Source of the DNA: Ctena decussata
Taxonomy: Eukaryota; Mollusca; Bivalvia; Lucinida; Lucinidae
Direction of reading: 5' to 3'
DNA: 64,000 nt
NCBI GenBank assembly: GCA_963989385.1
Contig: OZ022501.1
Location: 84,490,979 to 84,554,978 of the forward strand
A program made the translations under genes and the position numbers. This document shows positions 24,661 through 35,062 of the stretch, one piece after another. How positions within the stretch are numbered: position 1 is the stretch's first letter; every line of letters begins with the position of its first letter. The notes beneath the pieces were generated by a model. That model was given only the letters and a program-made list of their open reading frames with translations. It ran no database searches and had not been told where the DNA came from.

Positions 24661-25030
24661 AGTTGTAATGACAAACAGCGTAGATCCTGCTTCGGAATCT
24701 ATCGCACTTTCATCGCACTTTAATCACTTTTTTCATCAAATTCGGTAATTTTACTTGAAGGAATATGGAGGCTTCAATTCAATTCATTTCAATTCAATGT
24801 ATAATTTAACATTGATTCAACACTGACTCTCAACATTGATTCAGCATTGAATGTCTGCTGGGTAACCTTTAAAACTTCATCCTTTGTGATTCTGTATTCC
24901 ATGTCAGTCCATTGCATATTACCCCATGAATGCTATAACCTATTTTGAGTCAACATTTATTAAAGAGAAAGTCGACTGATCAAGTAAATTTAACCGGCGA
25001 GACTCCACTTGGCAGCTGCGCTACCGAGTG

Positions 25031-25869
25031 CAGTGATTTTTTTCTGTATAAAAGTGGTGCCCATAAAAGGCACCAGTCCCAATTCAAAATAGTATATTTT
25101 TTTCCCAACTGCAAGTTGAAAAAATCCCAATTGCAGGAAGAATTTTTCTTGGGACCATCTTACAAGCATAAATTTACTTGCTTGATTAGAACTGGCAGAT
25201 ATATAGCTATAATTGAATGCAAATATTATATATTCAGTAATATGAAAATAGGCACTGCCTATTGGCGAGCATCGCTGTAGCCCCTATGAAGGGCTGTATA
25301 TTCTATTCTGTTCTATGTCGATGCAAATTTTTTTACGGTAACCCGTCAACGCAGCAATCGGACATCCTCGCCTATGGAATTGACCGAAGTGTAACGATTG
25401 CATCACAGCTTATTTTTCAACTTCCGGTCGAACGTTACAATTATTTACATACACATATTAGGTTTTGTGAATAAGAATGCGTTTATCTTTGTGTCTACAG
25501 AGAATAGCAACCATTAGTAGAGAAGAAACAGGGAGACAGTTTGTTGAAATCGATCAATCTTCCTGTTTAATCATAATGGCAGCCCCCATATTGAGGTAAA
25601 TTCCGGTCGAGAAATCGAACGATGATTTTCTGAAGCAGCATATGCAACATCAACTACATTTTCTCTTGACTAATGTCCTACCATAAGAGCTCGCCCTTCG
25701 GGCAAGCGGGCCCTTGCCCGCTCGCGATGCTCGCTATCATGTCCCCTAGCTCACCACTTTAGGCTAATAAAGGTGTTTCTGAAATTCCAAATTTTCGGAG
25801 AATACAACGCGATTTTTCCCAATTCCGTGGGCACTGGCGCCATTCCCAAAATAGTGAAAACAATCGCAG
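25031..25869. mobile_element. Insertion in repeat copy B, possible hAT-like non-autonomous element
   Basis: The uninterrupted form in copy A reads CTACCGAGACTCTTTGG. Copy B splits it after CTACCGAG and resumes at GAGCCTTTGGG. The inserted block begins CAGTGATTTTTTTCTG and ends AATCGCAG, a loose inverted match (CAGYGATT). Ends starting CAGNG are typical of hAT transposons, but the expected 8-bp duplication is not clean here (only GAG is shared). The interior contains GCTCGCCCTTCGGGCAAGCG, a strong GC hairpin (about 25690-25730). No transposase frame. Confidence 0.45.
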
Positions 25870-26140
25870 GAGAGCCTTTGGGTTGTCGGAGTCGATATGA
25901 GCCACACGAGTTGCAAACAAAGTCTGGTTTTTAGATTCAGACTCTAGAATGGGTTGTGTTTCCATACGATTTCTAGAATGAGGAAAATAAAAATTTGTAG
26001 ATCTTTGTAATCGGTGTTGTGGCACTGTGAGTTTTGGCTGATGGGATCACACCAAAAACACACATACACATATATAACTGGGTGCTTAAAACACATAATC
26101 ATATATAGCATATGATTTAAATAAATAATAAAAGGTGGAC

Positions 26141-26397
26141 ACGGGGTTAATACTAATAGCAATTTGCCCTACTGTACCTGTGCTTTCGACCGAGTCAGTC
26201 AATTACCATCCATGCAAAAGTGGCTGTCGACCGAGACAAACGACAGCAGTATCAGCTCGGTCGACAGCCATTAACAATTGTAGGCCTACCATTTACCGTT
26301 ATTAGTAATGCTTACGATCGTATTCTCGGCCGAAAGCCAGTTTGTACAGTATAGACTCGGTCGAAAGCACACGTAGCCAAATTGGTATTACCCCCGT
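26141..26397. mobile_element. MITE with ACGGGG...CCCCCGT ends, copy 1, 7-bp target duplication
   Basis: The ends are ACGGGGTTAATACTAAT and ATTGGTATTACCCCCGT, followed inward by GTGCTTTCGACCGAGTC and GACTCGGTCGAAAGCAC. GGTGGAC flanks both sides (26134-26140 and 26398-26404). A second copy lies at 36736-36948. The sequence is non-coding. It sits in the second insertion block of repeat copy B, so it is younger than that duplication. Confidence 0.85.
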
Positions 26398-27300
26398 GGT
26401 GGACCTATTTCAGTGGAACACTTTTTGTTCTTTTTTCTTTATTTTGTCTATCTATTTTTTTCGCTATTTGTTTTATGTTTGACCTGCGAAAGGGTGCAGA
26501 CCTTGTCAAAGCTGTCAGGCGACAGAGTCGATGCCCCCCCCCCCCCACCGCGCCCCTCCCGGCCCTCTCACCAATTAGCACACCGGGGCCTGTACGTAGA
26601 CGGAGAGCGGAGGGTGCACATCCCATAACCGAGGAAATTACATCAAAATCATGCAGTTTTCTCCCAGAAAGCGAGTTTACACCCTTAAACTAAAGGTCTA
26701 AAAGTGGCCTTAAAATTTGGATTTTCTTAACTTCCTTCCTTCTCCCTACCCCCACCCCTCCCGCCACATCCCCACTCACACTGAAATTCGCTCCAGCAAC
26801 ACCTCCGTACCCTCCCCCCATCCCCTACCCATTGGCAAAAGTATGTGTATGGGCCTGCACAACCATTCCATTTGATCCTTCAGATGTAGGACCTATTAAG
26901 TTTTCTCTCCCAAAGTGAAAATTCACGTGATGTCTTAATTGAATAGTTGTTCAGTGGTGTAGCGATATAATTTATCTTGCTTTAATTTTTCAAACAGGGA
27001 CGCGATTATAGCATTTGAAGTATTGGCACACTGGCTGTTAGCCGACTCACAAGTTAATATCAGTTTTTCAATCAGTTTACTGTTTACGTCACAATTTCAT
27101 GACGTACCCAGCACTAATGAGCTAGCTTCCTTGTTTACAAACTCTGAGGGTGGGTATGGAATTGTGTTTTTGTGAATAAAATATAAATATAGACGTCTGT
27201 CATGCATTGTACTTTAAATAAACATATTTAATTTAATCGCGCTTGGTAGTCTAGCAATACATGGAATAATGATTCTCTCGATTTTGTCGCAAACGTTGAA

Positions 27301-27549
27301 ATGTACAGCCGGAGCAGTGATTACACTGTTGTCCGCCATTTTATTCAAAACAAAATGCGTGCAGTACCCGAAGATTATTTTGCAAAGAAAATTGTCCCAC
27401 ACACCGAATTATTTGATTTTTACCATGAAGAAAGGGCGAATACCATCTTCTTTTTTCATGGCATATGTCCGCCGGCGGGAGAAAGTCGATTTAGTTGGAA
27501 AATTGCTTTTAAAGTTGACGGAATAAGTCGTCTTTCTACGATCGTGTAA
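27301..27549 (+). other. Counterpart of the small frame in repeat copy B, coding doubtful
   Basis: An 82-codon frame aligned to 2415-2732, sharing VVRHF, VPEDYFAKKIVP, ERANT and PAGESR. It ends at a TAA where copy A reads TCA. The aligned substitutions are mostly residue-changing, arguing against purifying selection. No domain recognised. Confidence 0.2.
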
Positions 27550-27795
27550 ACTGTTCGAATGCCGAGTATCTCGGTGTTTAGTTCGGATCTCAGAGAACTA
27601 GGAAATTAAATTAAGATGTAAGGAATAAAATCCTATATTATTTTCGTCTGTGTGTTTTTTGATTAGCCGACAGTACAGTGCAGAAATTGCGACCCGTTTG
27701 TCGATTGAATCTGAATCTGAGGAGTTTCGAACGTTTTTTCGTTGCCATCTGTATAAAAATATCACTCCGCCATAGATACGCGTTCCCACTGTAAT

Positions 27796-29024
27796 GACGT
27801 TGGTTTGACCTAGACTTTATTTATTGCAACAAAATTGCTTTATGGTGTTTTATATGAGAGGCTGCCTAGTTATTAGAGTTCATTGAATTTGGAAAAAGGT
27901 TTTGGTGCAAAAGTTGATAAATACAGTCAACTAAATAAGTACATGAACAGTTTTGGGTAACAAATATCAAGGTCATTCTCTAACCTATAGATGATGTCTC
28001 TCATATATATTTATGCCCCTTGTTTGACCCATGACCTATTCCTCAGGTGAGCTCTTGTTTAATATATACTCTGTCAACAATGTAATGCCGTGTGCTGTCA
28101 AGGATGATTTACTTCTTGTCCATAAATTTTATTAATGTCAAAAGCAAGTGTTTCACTGTTGATTGTTTTATTTCGCTGCTACGATATAAACTTTAGCTCA
28201 AATTTCCAACTAAATTCTAAAGCATCCAAAAACACATTTTAAATTTATTTTCTTGATTTTTATTACAAACAATCAAACCGGAAAAATATTTTATATCATA
28301 AACTATCGCATCCCGTTTGGTCTACGGACGAATTTATTCGATTTTTATATAATTTTAAAAAAAATATTTAACTTAATAGATTTATCCTCTGTCATATCTT
28401 GGTAAAGATAGTTTAAAGTTGCTAAACTGTTTCCAAAAGGAAAATCATAACATCTTTGGAGCTATACGCTTAAATTAAATACGATTGTGAACAGAACAGT
28501 CAAACCTTCAATATTTAACTATAACGTCGCGACCTTATGAATATCAATGAGACTGCTTCGACAAATTCTCAGGTGGTGAAAAATTTCAACTTCAATTTGC
28601 AATACCTCATAATCTATTAAAGCCAATTTGATGAGGTTTCCAATTTTCATTTGCATACAGCAAAGCATTTCCATTTCTACACTTAAACACCACCTTCGCC
28701 TTTAATCTTATATATAGACCTTTAGCATTTGCTGTTTATTTCCCAGAAAATGACGTAATATGAAGGTGAACTCATTTTGCAAAAACTAATGGTATTTCCA
28801 TTATATATAGGTAAAATATCTGCCAATTATGAACACTTATTTTGCATATCACAAACACCTCTGAGAAATAGACACTTCAGTGTGTCATCATATCGTAATA
28901 CGAGATATTGAGTAATACATGTACTAGTCTTTTCTTACAACAAGTCTGTTCGGCGATTTGTTGTTATCATTGATATATTAAGAATGCGCTCTGAGAGTCT
29001 CGGATCCACCAGAAGTCTAAACAT
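27796..29024. other. Unannotated intergenic stretch
   Basis: AT-rich. The end string CCTCAGGTGAGCTCTTGTTT near 28032-28051 resembles the terminal string of the dispersed repeat at 12583. No gene seen. Confidence 0.4.
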
Positions 29025-29026
29025 TA

Positions 29027-29737
29027 CTCTCTTGTTGACACACTCCAGCAAGTGGTTTTAGTGGAACTTTTATCTTTAAAGATGCTTAACTATCAAACTT
29101 TTAGGATTAACACACCCAAAATCATTTCTCATAGCTAAATACTGACTGATACAGCATTTTGCATGAACTCTTTTGTCTATTTTTATCATTTATTGTTTGG
29201 AGGTGGGCTTTACAATAGTAAAAATATTCCTTCTGGTTTCCAGCCTTTGATGAGGTTCATTTTAATTATGACATCACAACAGAAATGATGTCATCACTAA
29301 TCACCTGATCTTTTTTGGAATATGATCATTTCAGCAAAGGGTTGCTTGCAGGGTCAGCTTCACTTATGCATCTTTTTGTTTTCCAAAAAGATATTTCTTA
29401 CGAAAATAACTGCTATAAAATATAAGAATTAATTCTTCTAAACTGTTTTCCTGTTAATTTTTTATGAAATCGTAATTTTCAAGAATGTGCTTGAACCATG
29501 CTACCCCTATAGCAATAATGCTCATCTTGAGGCCGCCATTTTGAAACTGAAAAAAAATATTGCAAGAGATTACTTTCCAAGCTTAAGAGCATGCCAGTGA
29601 ATTTCAAAAACTCTACTGGACAAATTTGACTACAAGAAATGGTAGGAAATTGAACTAGGTAAGTGGATTTTGCTGATTCTTTAGCCTTTAAGTATAAACT
29701 GCGAAAAACCACTTGCTGGAGTGTGTCAACAAGAGAG
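29027..29737. mobile_element. 711-bp element with perfect terminal inverted repeats and TA flanks
   Basis: The left end, CTCTCTTGTTGACACACTCC continuing to AGCAAGTGGTTTT, is exactly reverse-complemented at 29705-29737. The inverted repeats are about 33 bp. Both sides abut TA (29025-29026 and 29738-29739), the duplication made by Tc1/mariner elements. The interior holds only a 77-codon minus-strand frame (29479-29712) with no transposase motifs, so the element appears non-autonomous. Perfect ends suggest relatively recent mobility. Confidence 0.8.
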
Positions 29738-29739
29738 TA

Positions 29740-30254
29740 GTTGTAAATTGAAACAATCTCAATGAAGAGAGCGATATTTCAGTTATAGTTGTTACTTTTC
29801 AAACATAATAGCCCACCTCTTAAAGGTAATGTATAACATCCCATAGCCAAGATATTTCGTATTCCAAACTAGATGCATGCTACACATCCCAAGGTAACGG
29901 GACTGTGCATTTCTTGAAATTTTGTAAGGCATTTTAAATGCACTTTCAAACATTACTGACACGTGACTTTGGATATATTTCAAAATGTAACATGAATGTA
30001 TGTAAGAAATTTACCATTATTTCTCTTCTTTTCCTGTTTGCCAATGCTGTCCAGCTCCCTTATGGAATAGCCTGCTCCCCAGCTCCCTAAAATAATTAAA
30101 AGCCTTGTGTTTCCCAGCTCCCTGAGAGTATCTGACCTTGAAGCCAACTCTCCGAAACACGGAAACAGCCATATCTCGCCAATTTGTAAGGCCCCTAGAA
30201 GACTGAGTTGCCAGTTTTTGTCTTTCAACCCTTAGCAGAAGTATCAAGTTCTTA
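29740..30254. other. Unannotated stretch with CCAGCTCCCT repeats
   Basis: The string CCAGCTCCCT, or close variants, occurs three times between 30050 and 30125. Minus-strand frames through it are unsupported. Confidence 0.4.
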
Positions 30255-30256
30255 TA

Positions 30257-30258
30257 TA

Positions 30259-30353
<95 letters not shown>
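30257..30353 (+). repeat. (TA)n microsatellite, about 48 units
   Basis: Uninterrupted alternating TA for almost 100 bp, bounded by ACTTATATA and ATATTTTTGG. It generates artefactual Ile/Tyr frames on both strands. Confidence 0.98.
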
Positions 30354-30356
<3 letters not shown>

Positions 30357-30800
30357 TGGAAAAAAATGTCTGGTCATGCAGGTCAATTTCCTAGGAGGAA
30401 AAACTGTAGATTTGTTGTCATTGTGTCGAAAAGACAGCGACGAGGATGACAAGCAGTTTATTTACTTGTTTAATTATTCGGGGCTTTATTTTATCTTATT
30501 GTTTGAAAGTATACCTACGATGTACGACCTTTCTCTTACAGTCATACTGAATACTCTCTATTAGGGCCGAATACTGCAGACGATTTGGGTTTTCTCCGTC
30601 AGGCGGGTTGCATTCATGCTGTACCTGCATGATACTTTGATTAAAAGTATGTTCGAAAAATTACTTTAAAAGTCGAAACAAACATTTAGTCAGTTAGTAT
30701 CCCATCGTGTTAATCATCGTAAATGTTTCATTGAAACGCAGCTAACCTTTACAAATATCAAGTGATAAGGCAAAAAAAAAACATTTCAGTAATATATTAC

Positions 30801-31188
30801 CTGAATCCAAGCATCTGTCATCCTTTGCTCCAGAGAAAGTGTCCTTCCATAAACGCACAGATATTGTGGTATAAGCAAAGAACATAAGGCACATAGGAAA
30901 GTCATACAAAATTACCATAAGGAATATCTGGTACGATTTCAGCTCCACGGGTGACATAGAAAGTCTACAATATTTTAGGTAAGGTGTCACGTGATCAGGG
31001 TATGTATTGCGAAGTTCTTGATATATAATTTCAGGAAGGGCAATGAGGGCTGCTGCAATCCAAATGATGACAATAAATACTGACATCTTCCTAGCGTTGA
31101 GCCTGACACGGAGAGGGTGACATATGGCGAAGTATCTCTCTATTGATATTGCGCTGAGACTTAAGACTGATACTGCAACTGACACAGT
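30801..31188 (-). CDS. Exon of a class A neuropeptide GPCR, TM3-TM5 (orexin/allatotropin receptor-like)
   Basis: On the minus strand a TTTTTCAG acceptor opens an exon reading TVSVAVSVLSLSAISIERYF, then AICHPLRVRL. This is TM3 with an ERY form of the DRY motif, followed by CHPL. TM4 (VFIVIIWIAAALIALPE) has the conserved W and P. The second extracellular loop contains YPDH and a YC pair. TM5 (ILYDFPMCLMFFAYTTISV) has the conserved P and ends in RLWKD. The exon ends CAG|GTAATA at 30801, is 388 bp long and leaves one base of a split codon. LQ-TVSVSVSVLTLS at TM3 and CLMVLAY-RKLW at TM5 are typical of orexin and allatotropin receptors. Hence a Gq-type plasma-membrane peptide receptor is the likely role, though QRFP- or NPY-like relatives are not excluded. 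Exons for TM1-2 and TM6-7 were not found and may lie outside the window. The frame is open with no disabling change. Confidence 0.85.
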
Positions 31189-31438
31189 CTGAAAAATATA
31201 AAGAAAAATGCAACTGACACAGCCTGAAAAAGACCAAGTAAAATGTAACTGATACAGGCAGAAAAAGACAAAGAAAAAATGCAACTGACACAGTCTGAAA
31301 ACCCCCCCCACAAAATGCAACTGAAACGACAGAAAATTACAAAAAATGCAACTGACACAGTCCAAAATGCAAAGAAAAATGCGTCTGACACAGTCTGAAA
31401 AAATACAAAGAAACATGCCACTGACAAATTCTGAAATA
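31174..31438 (-). repeat. Tandem array of eight splice-acceptor-like units
   Basis: The sequence straddling the GPCR exon start (minus strand TTTTTCAG|ACTGTGTCAGTTGCA) is repeated upstream. Units begin at plus-strand positions 31174 (the real one), 31209, 31244, 31280, 31316, 31347, 31380 and 31416, a period of 31-36 bp. The AG dinucleotide is kept in units 2, 4, 7 and 8 and altered in 3 and 6. Unit 5 has a shifted TTTCAG. Unit 2 lies 35 nt upstream, so its use would shift the frame. Upstream pyrimidine tracts are also repeated. Confidence 0.85.
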
Positions 31439-31440
31439 TA

Positions 31441-31837
31441 CAAAGAAAATAAAATAAATGCAGTCAACTCTCCATTTCTGTAAGCTGAAGAACATTTCAA
31501 ACTACTGATGTCTCATAAGTAAATGTTCTTGTCCCAGGGTAAATTAGGTTAAATGTTTACGTTACATAAGTTCTATCTTACCATAGCATGTGCAATATGT
31601 AGGTGGAGAATATATTGGTACTTTCTTGCATAGTTTAGATCATTTCATTCCCATATAAGTCTACTTCTTGATTCCAAAATAATATCGGTATAATTTCATA
31701 ATTGTACCAGATTTTTCGCCAATTTCCTCCATCATACTGATGCCGTATTATGTTTGGTTTCAAACTTTACGTAGTGTGGAATGCTGGTTATATATACTAC
31801 ATTTACTAAATTTATAGGTCAGCAGAATACAAGAGAG
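31441..31837. other. Probable intron of the GPCR gene
   Basis: Non-repetitive AT-rich sequence upstream of the exon on the minus strand. No further GPCR-like frame could be recognised by eye. Confidence 0.4.
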
Positions 31838-32115
31838 GCGCCGTGACCGAGTGGTTAGAGCGACTCGGTTATTATGCAGAAAGTCGCCGAAAGGTCATGA
31901 GTTCGTGGCTCACCGTCGCCACCCGACGACTGTAAAAGTCTTTCTGTCAACCCAGCAGTAAATGGGCACCTTCTTGGAATCAGGGAAGAATTAGGCAGCG
32001 AAAGGAGAGAGATGGGCTCCGCCTTTCATCAGCTGTGCCCAAGATACAGTGGGTCTGTAACCCCCACTGCCCCTACGGCTAATAGGCTATGGGAAACCTT
32101 TACCTTTTTTTTCTA
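31838..32115 (+). mobile_element. tRNA-derived SINE, family S1
   Basis: The head GAGGCGCCGTGACCGAGTGG, then TTAGAGCG, carries a Pol III A-box-like string. GAGTTCGTGGCTCACC about 50 bp downstream stands at the B-box position. The body includes CAACCCAGCAGTAAATGGGC, GGCAGCGAAAGGAGAGAGAT and CATCAGCTGTGCCCAAGATA, ending GGGAAACCTTTACC plus a T run. Two minus-strand relatives lie at 36495-36705 and 52972-53246. The head resembles a class II (Ser/Leu-like) tRNA start but no full cloverleaf was checked. Confidence 0.85.
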
Positions 32116-32215
32116 GAATACCGATGAAAAACGTGAATAGAATGAACACATTCTTATCTACTTTATAACAAGACTTAAACAGACATCAATTTACTATAAA
32201 TGTTATAATAAATTT

Positions 32216-32449
32216 AAGCCGCGACACGAAGAAACCAACAAAGTGGTTTTGCGCCGTGTGCAGACTCAGATCAGCCTGGGCATCCGAACAGTCTGATCAG
32301 AGTCATCACTGTCCGCATGAGGGTAGCTTAGACCCGTAGCTACCCTGTAAGCGCCTACAGAAGACTGATCAGACTAGGCTAATGCCCAGGTTGATCTGAG
32401 TCTGCGTTGGATGCACAACCACATTGTTGGTCTTCTCGTGTCGCGGCTT
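32216..32449. mobile_element. Palindromic MITE, GCCGCGACACG family, copy 2
   Basis: Ends AAGCCGCGACACGAAGAAAC and TCTTCTCGTGTCGCGGCTT with the family interior (CAGATCAGCCTGGGCATCC, GGGTAGCTTAGAC). A/T-rich flanks (AATTT left, ATATTT right). Overlapping minus-strand frame is an artefact. Confidence 0.9.
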
Positions 32450-33167
32450 ATATTTCATTAGCATCAAGTAAGAAACTCGCGCTTTATGCCGTTTGTCACC
32501 GTGTAAAGTCCGCACTTTACTGAAATGCCCACTGGGAAAATTCTCAGGCTTGATGAAAGAAAATTTAAAGAGTATCACAAAATATGAGAAGTTAATGCGG
32601 AAGCCCATGACTGAAGTGATTTTAATTATTGAGCGGAATCTTAATGCTAAATTAAATCGAAAGGAACAGGAAAAAAAACCCCGATTTATGTAGATTAGAA
32701 TTGAAAAAATCTGAATAGTTATAGCCTTTGGAAGCGAAAAATACACAAACAAATGAAGGTTTTCACCATTTAAATCACTATTCTTCATGCAATCACTCAA
32801 AAACGAGTTATTCGTTTGATTTAATTTTTGGTTTCGGATAAATTTGAGAGGCTATTTTCCAATTATGCGGCTAAAATATGCCGATCCAGGACAAGGTAAG
32901 AATATATAATGGACGTCGGCAGCAAAAACCAGTGTTTGTCTAGGTTTCCATGTTAATTGCTTTGCTGAGTCATGCTGTGATGTGATCCCGTGGATGGCAT
33001 TTTCATCCCCATCTAATACCCATTACAGTTTCTGAAGCCAGTGTTAGGGGAGTTAGCCCTGTTGCAACATTACAATACTGACCATGAAAATAATCCATTA
33101 AACCAAGGCTGCTATTTTCTTTCCTATAACATTTGCCTTGGTGAAAAGGACCTTTCTTCAGAATTGT

Positions 33168-33478
33168 CGCCGTGACACAACAAAACCAACAAAGTTCCTT
33201 ATGCGCCCAGAGAAGACTCAGATCAGCCTGGGCATCCGCCCAGTCTGATCAGAGTCTTCGCTGTCCGCATGGAGCTCGCTCAGACTTTTAGCTACCCTTT
33301 AAGCGCATAGCAAAAACACTAATCAGACTGGACCGCTGCCAAGGCTTATCTGCGTCGTCACAAGGTGCATCTGCAACTTTGTTGGAAACTCTAATCAGAC
33401 TGGACCGCTGCCAAGGCTTATCTGCGTCTTCACAAGGTGCATCTGCAAGTTTGTTGGTTTTTGTCATGTCGTGGCTCA
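33168..33478. mobile_element. Palindromic MITE, copy 3, with internal 71-bp duplication
   Basis: Family ends (CGCCGTGACACAACAAAACC; TGTCATGTCGTGGCTCA) with a longer body. The right half contains CTAATCAGACTGGACCGCTG through GTGCATCTGCAA-TTTGTTGG twice in tandem (about 33319-33389 and 33390-33460), differing at only a few bases. The duplication breaks the symmetry of the hairpin. Confidence 0.85.
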
Positions 33479-33540
33479 TTTAAAGACAGGAATGGTACTA
33501 TTTAAGGAGGATTAACTTCCACAGTGTCATTCTGTTTCTA

Positions 33541-33960
33541 GATCCAATCAAATCAATCAATCAAATATTTTATTACTCTCAGTCCATATAACATGGCAAC
33601 ATGAGGCATATATACTATATGATATAAGTAAATGAGGCTTCGTCCAATGAATGAGATACATGTACAATAATTCGATGAAATACAACTCTATATAATAGAA
33701 ACTAATCTACATACTATACTGCGATAATAGCCTTACATAAATCTGTTCGTGCAGATCATACTACACCTGAACATACTAACAGAAGGGGAAAATAAATAAA
33801 TAAAATGAAATGGGAATGAATAGGGTATAACAAATAAGAATAAGACAGAAGAATAAATAATCGGTTTACAATTACAGGTACAGATCAAATTTTGTTTACT
33901 GTCGTGTCAATGCACCATTAATTTTGGACCAAACCATGAAATAGGTTGAACAGCTAGTCC
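33541..33960 (-). repeat. Probable 3' end of a retroposon with an ATTG-type tail
   Basis: The left edge reads ATCCAATCAAATCAATCAAT, i.e. on the minus strand a (GATT)n/(ATTG)n tail. It is followed by AAATATTTTATTACTCTCAG in plus-strand reading. Short ATTG-like tails are typical of some non-LTR elements. No RT coding sequence is attached and the family is not identified. The internal string TGCGATAATAGCCTTACATA resembles TGCGATAATAACGTTATATA near 37283. Confidence 0.45.
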
Positions 33961-34299
33961 CGGAAAAAGTCGGCTCTTTCCGTAGTATTCACAGCACCTT
34001 TATATATTACATGTACCATTTACAACCACTTCAATATATTTCAGTATAGTCCAGCAGTTTAGCATGCACAGTATCACAACATTAGACAAAAAGTCACGGG
34101 GTGGTTCGAACTTTGAATTATCTTTTTTTTATCTATTACTTGTTTCTTTTTTTTTATTTCATTCCATTTTGATTCTTCCAACCTTAATGATTTCCCCTCT
34201 TCTTGTTATACTATGGCGTTATGTGAGACTACACACAATAGCGAAGGCTTATAAAATGCAATAGGGCTTTCTTGCATCAAAATGAGTATCCACTGCATA

Positions 34300-34398
34300 A
34301 AAGGATGAAATTGCGAAGTTTTGTTTTATTCTACAATATTTCAGTCATAATAGGACGATGCAATGGTAATTATGAAGGGCTGTGCGCAATGAAGCGCA
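34300..34398 (-). mobile_element. SINE family S2, truncated, minus strand
   Basis: ATTTCAGTCATAATAGGACG and GAAGGGCTGTGCGCAATG match the body of the full SINE at 62791-62987. The tRNA-like head is missing. It sits immediately beside a sense copy, making a head-to-head pair. Confidence 0.7.
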
Positions 34399-34419
34399 TG
34401 TTAGGTTCGAACAGAATCA

Positions 34420-34615
34420 GGAGCCGCGGTAGCTTAGTAGGTTAAGCGCTGGCCTAGCGGTCCCGGACTCGAGACCAGCTGGAAGCGGGAATCTTTTCTA
34501 TCGTAAATTGGGTTCCATTCCTCTTAGCCTTGCATTACATGTATCACCCATTCATCGTCCTGATACGACTGACTACTTTAAAAAGGACGTAACGACACAG
34601 TAGCTCGATAAAATA
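34420..34615 (+). mobile_element. SINE family S2, sense copy
   Basis: The head GGAGCCGCGGTAGCTTAGTA, then GGTTAAGCGCTGGCC, matches the tRNA-like head of the 62.8-kb copy. The B-box region is decayed (GGACTCGAGACC). The body has ATCGTCCTGATACGACTGAC and AAAAGGACGTAACG. Old and inactive. Confidence 0.75.
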
Positions 34616-35062
34616 ATTGCTCTGTGTCAATGGAAGAGTTAAAAATTCCACCATCATGCTATGTCGACGGGGAAAATAAAACCATTACCCCGCCCCCCTC
34701 CATCACCCTGCACACATAAAAAAAAGAAAAATAAAAGAAAGAAAGAAAAGAAAAACATTTACCTAAACATTGACCTTGCGGCGATCGGTGTTCCCATGCA
34801 AAATATGAGTTTTGCCGAGAAAGGTTAACGATTTACCCACTACACCACGGCGGACGGTGTAACTTCTGATATTAGTACTCAGGTATTATACAGTGCAGTT
34901 TACTGACGGATAACGACGAATGTATTCGGGTATATTACGGAGAAGGGCTAACAGTTGTGTTGCTACAAGTATAGTCACGGTCACCCAATTACGCGGTTCA
35001 AATGAAACCGGCGACCTTTTGACACGACAGGCTAGAAATTTTATCTACAGTTTAATAGCTTT
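34616..35062. other. Unannotated stretch with A/G-rich microsatellite
   Basis: A run of AAAG-type repeats lies at about 34717-34757, following a C-rich run at 34690-34700. Nothing else recognised. Confidence 0.45.

Larger units (their letters stand above)
24664..27795 (+). repeat. Dispersed 2-kb repeat, copy B, with two insertions
   Basis: Collinear with copy A (936-2930). Compared with copy A it has an extra block at about 25031-25869 and a second block at about 26073-26455 that includes a MITE. The rest aligns from the ACAAACAGCGTAGATCCTGC anchor to CACTCCGCCATAGATACGCG. The C-rich tract is expanded at about 26534-26546. Confidence 0.75.

Noticed and set aside
30208..30564. 118-codon frame with an Ile/Tyr run
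   Set aside because: It is generated by the (TA)n microsatellite.
31189..31500. Extension of the GPCR open frame upstream of the acceptor
   Set aside because: It runs through the tandem acceptor units. Residues there are Phe/Cys repeats with no receptor features, and the consensus acceptor and family alignment place the exon start at 31188.
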